Below are positions 6,506-10,054 of a stretch of 10,054 nucleotides of DNA, piece after piece (the stretch's first letter is position 1; the number at the start of each line of letters is the position of its first letter). The translations under genes and the position numbers were made by a program. The notes beneath the pieces are model-generated. The model was not told the origin of the DNA. It did no database searches and saw nothing but the letters and a program-made list of their open reading frames with translations. The stretch comes from Candidatus Naiadarchaeum limnaeum (GTDB lineage Archaea; Undinarchaeota; Undinarchaeia; Undinarchaeales; Naiadarchaeaceae), in assembly GCA_014189685.1 (NCBI GenBank), contig DVAB01000041.1:1-10054 (forward strand), written 5' to 3'.

Positions 6506-6841
6506 ATGGATGAGAAACAGAGAGCTAAGTTAAGAGAGCTAGAGGTTATTTTTGGAGCTTTGTCTGCCTTAAGATACCAGCTTTGGGACTGTTTTAAAAT
6601 TTCAATATTTTTTTATGCTTGTAAAGGTTTGGAATTTGATGCGATAGTTGGTCAATTGCACCTCGAGTTGCCAAAATATCCTAAAGATGAAATCTCAACA
6701 ACAGTGAGAGCTGTTATCAGGGATTTCATGCCCATACTTCTTTCAAAAAGAAAAATAACAAGTGGCCAAGTGGCTTTTGAGCCAACACCTCTTGGAAGAA
6801 AACTTTTTAAGTTAATAAAGGAATACACTGGCCTAAGTTAA
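6506..6841 (+). CDS. Hypothetical 111-residue protein, possible winged-helix fold, cotranscribed with minD
   Basis: I do not recognise this protein. The ATG follows the minD stop codon with no gap, so it is very likely translated from the same message by coupling. It is mostly helical by composition, with a charged N-terminal helix (MDEKQRAKLRELE), an aromatic/hydrophobic stretch (about 22-39, including FKISIFFYACKGL) and an amphipathic segment. It ends with ITSGQVAFEPTPLGRKLFKLIKEY. That last part resembles the wing and final helix of archaeal winged-helix proteins, where TPLGRKL-type endings are common, but this is a weak structural guess. The hydrophobic stretch is too polar and short to call a membrane helix. 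The gene ends at 6841, directly against the last base of pheT on the other strand. A partner or regulator of the MinD-like ATPase is possible from gene order only. Confidence 0.7.
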   Translation: MDEKQRAKLRELEVIFGALSALRYQLWDCFKISIFFYACKGLEFDAIVGQLHLELPKYPKDEISTTVRAVIRDFMPILLSKRKITSGQVAFEPTPLGRKLFKLIKEYTGLS

Positions 6842-8530
6842 TTACTTTAATTTCTCTATATTCAATTCAAACAAAACCACAGGATAATCTATCTTAAAAT
6901 TATTTAAAACCTCTGGATGAATTTCTCCAATAACTCCGATTATTTTTCCACCAACTAAAATTTGCGCAGCTCTGCCACCTATAAATGTTTCATCATCAAT
7001 TTCATTTAATTCAAAATTCGTAAAGGAACTTTGTTCCTTTACGCGCACGGAAGCAAGGCTTCCGTGCTGTTTTCCAAAATTTCTGAAAAATGTTTCCAGA
7101 TTGCTTTTCATTTCTGTAAATCCAATTTTTGAATCAGAAATTCCGGCGCAGAGTTTTAAAACATTTATTGCTCCGGTCTCAGCATTTTTATCAACTTTTA
7201 CTGTTTGCCCCAATTCAAAGATTTTCTGCGGGAATTCATTTGATTGATTTTGTGCAAAAACATTCAATAAACTTGGAATCAAGCTCAATCTTGCCATTGT
7301 GTAATCAACTGTTTTCGGGTTTAAAATTTCAACATGCTCAACCCGTTCCTTTTTAATTTTCTCAAATTCATTTAGTTCATTTGAAAGAATAAAAGTTACA
7401 ACTTCCTGAAATCCAAGTCCAAGCGTGATTTCTCTTATCCTATTTGAATATTCTTCTTTCTCTAATGGATTTGCAATTGTTGCAATTTTTGGCACATGCG
7501 GTTCAAATTTCTCATACCCATGCCCAATTGCGATATCCTCAACTAAATCAATTGGGTGCATGATATCAGTTCTGTAAGCAGGAATTAAAACATCATTCCC
7601 AAGCATTCCAAACCGCATTTTTTCTAAAATTTCTTTCGCTTCTTTTGGCTTCAAATCCAAATCAAGCAGTTCATTTGTGTAATTCAAATCAAGTTTCATT
7701 CTCCTTGCCCGCAAATCCGGAGCGTGAATAACTTTTTTTGTCGGGTAAAATGTTTTCACCTCAAAAATTCTTGCGCCCCTATCTGCAAGAGCTGTTGTAA
7801 CAATATTTAGGATTTCCATAACAGCCTTCCACTCTGTTCCTGTAACTTCAATAAAAATATTTCTTGTTTTTGAAGTTATTTTTGCAAATTCCGCCCCAGT
7901 GAGCGGAACAATTCCCATTATTCTTTTTTTCGCATCAATGTAAACAGGATATTCAATCCAATTCTCAAGCATCTCTCCAAAATCCTTCCCTTTTGGATGC
8001 TTATTTTTTATTTCTTCCAGACTTATCTGCTCAGTGAATCCGAGGGGAACAAATTTTGTGCTTTTTGGAGCAACAGTGTAATTAATTGGAAACCTTAGCT
8101 CATCCAAATCATAAGTCCCGAGTCCAACTTTTTTTCTCTTTCTCCCAATTGTTGTTGCAAGTTTGTCCTGCAATTGCATAAAAGCCGCGATTGACTCATC
8201 TGTAAATTTCAAATCCTTTGCAACTGCAAAAGCAGCGCATCCTCTTAATCCAATTAAACGCTTATCCACACTTACAGAAAAATTGCTTTTTTTCACTTCA
8301 AATTGTGGAAGCCCTGTTTTAATTCCCAAAAATCCCTGCGCCGCGCGCGCAAATCCTTCTACACTTAATAAATCAGACCTGTTTGGGAAAACTTCAAAAT
8401 CAACTTCCTCTTCTGTAATTCTTTCAAGAGGCACCCCGAGCATAACTAATCGGTCAGTATAATCACTATCAGAAAGTTTTTTTCCAATTAATTTTTCCAA
8501 ATCTTTGCGGTTGAAAGTTACGAGGGCCAT
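6842..8530 (-). CDS. pheT: Phenylalanyl-tRNA synthetase beta subunit, archaeal type
   Basis: With PheS it forms the alpha2-beta2 cytoplasmic enzyme that attaches phenylalanine to tRNA-Phe; the beta subunit contributes structure, tRNA contacts and editing. At 562 residues it has the archaeal/eukaryotic length and lacks the N-terminal EMAP-type tRNA-binding domain and C-terminal extension of the roughly 800-residue bacterial form. Order: N-terminal domain (FNRKDLEKLIG, VDFEVFPNRSDLLSVEGFAR, 43-62), B3/4 editing domain (about 90-250), B5 domain (about 268-345, RTDIMHPIDLVEDIAIGHGY), then a degenerate class II core (350-562) ending GEIHPEVLNNF. Residues 489-504, in a variable part before FIGGRAAQILVGGKIIGVIGEIHPE, are encoded by two adjacent palindromes and look inserted. 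The ATG abuts the pheS stop codon, with GAGGTG upstream inside pheS, so translation is coupled. The 3' end abuts the convergent 111-codon gene. Confidence 0.96.
   Translation of the reverse strand: MALVTFNRKDLEKLIGKKLSDSDYTDRLVMLGVPLERITEEEVDFEVFPNRSDLLSVEGFARAAQGFLGIKTGLPQFEVKKSNFSVSVDKRLIGLRGCAAFAVAKDLKFTDESIAAFMQLQDKLATTIGRKRKKVGLGTYDLDELRFPINYTVAPKSTKFVPLGFTEQISLEEIKNKHPKGKDFGEMLENWIEYPVYIDAKKRIMGIVPLTGAEFAKITSKTRNIFIEVTGTEWKAVMEILNIVTTALADRGARIFEVKTFYPTKKVIHAPDLRARRMKLDLNYTNELLDLDLKPKEAKEILEKMRFGMLGNDVLIPAYRTDIMHPIDLVEDIAIGHGYEKFEPHVPKIATIANPLEKEEYSNRIREITLGLGFQEVVTFILSNELNEFEKIKKERVEHVEILNPKTVDYTMARLSLIPSLLNVFAQNQSNEFPQKIFELGQTVKVDKNAETGAINVLKLCAGISDSKIGFTEMKSNLETFFRNFGKQHGSLASVRVKEQSSFTNFELNEIDDETFIGGRAAQILVGGKIIGVIGEIHPEVLNNFKIDYPVVLFELNIEKLK
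7019..7043 (-). repeat. Perfect inverted repeat in pheT, 11-bp arms with 3-nt loop
   Basis: On the + strand the arms are CGTAAAGGAAC (7019-7029) and GTTCCTTTACG (7033-7043), around TTT. In pheT mRNA this forms an 11-bp hairpin with loop AAA. It encodes roughly VKEQSSFT (residues 497-504). One base (7044) separates it from the next palindrome. Confidence 0.92.
7045..7067 (-). repeat. Perfect inverted repeat in pheT, 10-bp arms with 3-nt loop
   Basis: On the + strand the arms are GCACGGAAGC (7045-7054) and GCTTCCGTGC (7058-7067), around AAG. The mRNA hairpin has loop CUU and is GC-rich against an AT-rich gene. It encodes HGSLASV plus part of R496 (residues 489-496). Both palindromes share a GGAA core in the left arm, so they may be diverged copies of one element. 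Confidence 0.92.
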
Positions 8531-10012
8531 TTAAAAAATTCCCACCTCTCTTAACCATTTCAAATTATTGAAATAGTAGAAACTCCTAATATCCTTTAAC
8601 CCCAGTTTTAGCATAATCGGCCTTTCCAAACTCAAACCCCATGCTAAAACAGGAACATCTATCCCCAACGGCTCTGTAACCTCTGGCCTGAAAATTCCTG
8701 AGCCGCCCATTTCAAGCCATTCTCCTCTTTCCTCCAAATAAACCTCAGGCTCTGTGCTCATCTCTGTATATGGGAAATAAGCAGGCCTAAAGCGGATTTT
8801 TTCAAACCCAAGCCTGTAGAAAAATTCTTTTAAATATCCGAGCAAGTCCTTGAAAGTTACATTTTCATCAGCAACAATTCCATCTATCTGAGTGAATTCT
8901 GGCAAATGCTTAAAATCTAAAGTTTCATTTCTGAAAGTTCTCCCAATGCAAAAAACTTTTGCAGGCGGCTTTATTCTTGATAAAGCACGAACAGTGACAG
9001 CTGTTGTATGCGTGCGCAGAATTGATTTTTTTGCCAGTTCCTCATTCCACTTATACCTCCATCCAGTTGAATCCTTTGTTCCCTGCTCATGCGCTTTTTT
9101 TACCTCATCCAAAATTTTTCTGGCCGGCAATTTTGCTTCGGACGGGTTTTTCAGATAAAATGTATCCTGCAAATCCCTTGATGGGTGGTCCTGCGGCTGG
9201 AAAAGCGCATCAAAATTCCAAAATGAACTTTCAATTAAAGGTCCTTCAACTTCTTCAAATCCCAAATCTAAAAAAATTCTTCTGATTTTATTGCGCGCAA
9301 TTGTTAGAGGATGCAATTTCCCTCCATAAAAAGCAGGAACAGGCGCTTTCAAATCATAGCCGCGCAACTTTTTTTCCTTCCAAGCTCCTGTTTTTATCAT
9401 CTCATGCGTTAACTGATGGACTACATCTCCTGTTTCTGTTGCCTCTATTTTAGCGCCCTCTTTAAGCTCCATTTTATATTCATAGTGGCTTCCAACCTCT
9501 ACAACTCCGCGCTTTTTTAAAGGTTCAACAATTTCCCCTTGCACGAATCCGCCTGTGTTAATTTCTTCCAACGCATTTTCCAAATCGCTTTTTTCTTTTG
9601 ATTCAAGCTTTCCGATTTCTGTTAATTCAAGTTCAATTCCCAAATCTCCTTTTCTAATAACTGCCCAGCCATTCTTTTTTAAAATTCCAAAACAAGCTTC
9701 AATCTCTTGCTGGCTTAATCCTGTTGTTTCAATCAGTTCATTCAAAGTCTGCGGCCCACTTTTTAAAACAGAGGCAATTTTTTTCTCAGGCAGTCCTTCT
9801 TTCAAATATTTTTTTCCAAACTCAGTTAATTTCGGTTTTTCAGTAACTTTTTTCTCAAGAACAACTAAGCCCTTCTGGCTTAGAGAGTATCCAAATCTTT
9901 CAGCCTGGATTTTTTCAATTCCTGCCGTCTCTGCAACAACGCTTGCAGAACCTTTTCCGCCGAGCTTTTTCAGGCCTTCGATTACTTTGATTTCTAAAGG
10001 ATGGAGATCCAT
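8531..10012 (-). CDS. pheS: Phenylalanyl-tRNA synthetase alpha subunit, archaeal type
   Basis: This is the catalytic subunit of PheRS, activating phenylalanine with ATP and transferring it to tRNA-Phe. The 493 residues match archaeal PheS length. The N-terminal half (1 to about 200) holds winged-helix-like modules typical of archaeal/eukaryotic alpha subunits (LKKLGGKGSASVVAETAGI, VLKSGPQTLNELIETTGLS). The class II catalytic core (about 225-493) shows motif 1 around GFEEVEGPLIESSFWNFDALF (250-270), motif 2 as RTFRNETLDFKHLPEF (358-373) and motif 3 as GLSLERPIMLKLGLKDIR (459-476). The frame extends six codons upstream to a TTG at 10030, but the ATG at 10012 is preferred: it begins MDLHP as in relatives and sits about 28 nt from the TATA-like element, giving a leaderless transcript. 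It heads the pheS-pheT operon, with a 0-nt gap to pheT. Confidence 0.96.
   Translation of the reverse strand: MDLHPLEIKVIEGLKKLGGKGSASVVAETAGIEKIQAERFGYSLSQKGLVVLEKKVTEKPKLTEFGKKYLKEGLPEKKIASVLKSGPQTLNELIETTGLSQQEIEACFGILKKNGWAVIRKGDLGIELELTEIGKLESKEKSDLENALEEINTGGFVQGEIVEPLKKRGVVEVGSHYEYKMELKEGAKIEATETGDVVHQLTHEMIKTGAWKEKKLRGYDLKAPVPAFYGGKLHPLTIARNKIRRIFLDLGFEEVEGPLIESSFWNFDALFQPQDHPSRDLQDTFYLKNPSEAKLPARKILDEVKKAHEQGTKDSTGWRYKWNEELAKKSILRTHTTAVTVRALSRIKPPAKVFCIGRTFRNETLDFKHLPEFTQIDGIVADENVTFKDLLGYLKEFFYRLGFEKIRFRPAYFPYTEMSTEPEVYLEERGEWLEMGGSGIFRPEVTEPLGIDVPVLAWGLSLERPIMLKLGLKDIRSFYYFNNLKWLREVGIF
8543..8548 (-). promoter_or_regulatory. Ribosome-binding site for pheT inside the end of pheS
   Basis: On the minus strand GAGGTG lies 12 nt before the pheT ATG, within the last codons of pheS. 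It matches the complement of the archaeal 16S rRNA 3' end (anti-SD CACCTC). The spacing is a little long. It is the only clear Shine-Dalgarno sequence in the window, and it serves an operon-internal gene. Confidence 0.55.
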
Positions 10013-10033
10013 AGTTGCATAAACTAGCAAAGG

Positions 10034-10046
10034 AAAGAATAAAAAG
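10034..10046 (-). promoter_or_regulatory. TATA-like element for the pheST operon
   Basis: On the minus strand CTTTTTATTCTTT is centred about 28 nt before the pheS ATG at 10012. It is a weaker match than the other TATA boxes here. No transcription attenuator, leader peptide or T-box-like structure is visible in the few bases available upstream. Confidence 0.4.
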
Positions 10047-10054
10047 GTTTTGGG

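Noticed and set aside
9555-10022. A 155-codon open frame on the + strand opposite pheS
   Set aside because: It mirrors the strongly supported pheS frame, is rich in Phe/Ser/Pro as expected for the complement of Lys/Glu-rich coding sequence, and has no promoter.
10013-10030. TTG start giving a 499-residue PheS
   Set aside because: The ATG at 10012 gives the expected MDLHP start and fits the promoter spacing; the TTG would lie at or upstream of the predicted transcription start.

Overview
The window looks archaeal, most likely from a small-genome DPANN-type lineage (that placement is inference). The archaeal signs are: PheS and PheT of the archaeal/eukaryotic size and layout, a tRNA-Phe intron with a bulge-helix-bulge fold at position 37/38, tRNA genes without encoded CCA, and an AT-rich TATA element about 28-32 nt (box centre) before every first gene and tRNA. 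Most operon-leading genes have no Shine-Dalgarno sequence, which fits leaderless transcripts. Genes are packed tightly: three of the junctions have a gap of 0 nt.

Left part (1-5203, + strand): three consecutive genes for exported, beta-sandwich-rich proteins. They are the C-terminal part of a subtilisin-like (S8) protease whose catalytic domain lies off the left edge, a membrane-anchored protein with two PKD-like domains, and a 1016-residue secreted protein with fibronectin-III domains and four cysteine-bearing tandem repeats like the divergent InlB B-repeat family. The first and third share a C-terminal module built around a Gly-Trp motif, so the cluster probably makes cell-surface or secreted material. 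Genes two and three each have their own TATA element.

Middle (5204-5734): tRNA-Val(GAC) and an intron-containing tRNA-Phe(GAA), each with its own promoter. The last 16 nt of tRNA-Phe plus 7 nt downstream are repeated exactly 106 bp further on. This is the pattern left by tRNA-targeting integration, though only 83 bp remain between the copies.

Right part (5735-10054): a MinD-type ATPase with a C-terminal amphipathic helix, followed directly by a 111-residue protein of unknown function. They face the convergent pheS-pheT operon, which encodes both subunits of phenylalanyl-tRNA synthetase and lies about 1.3 kb from its substrate tRNA gene. The pheT frame contains two adjacent near-perfect palindromes of 25 and 23 nt, filling a block of about 16 codons in a variable part of the protein. 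These palindromes, the tRNA-Phe duplication and the mosaic repeats of the large surface protein are the most unusual parts of the window. I found no CRISPR array, transposase, integrase or recognisable defence system.
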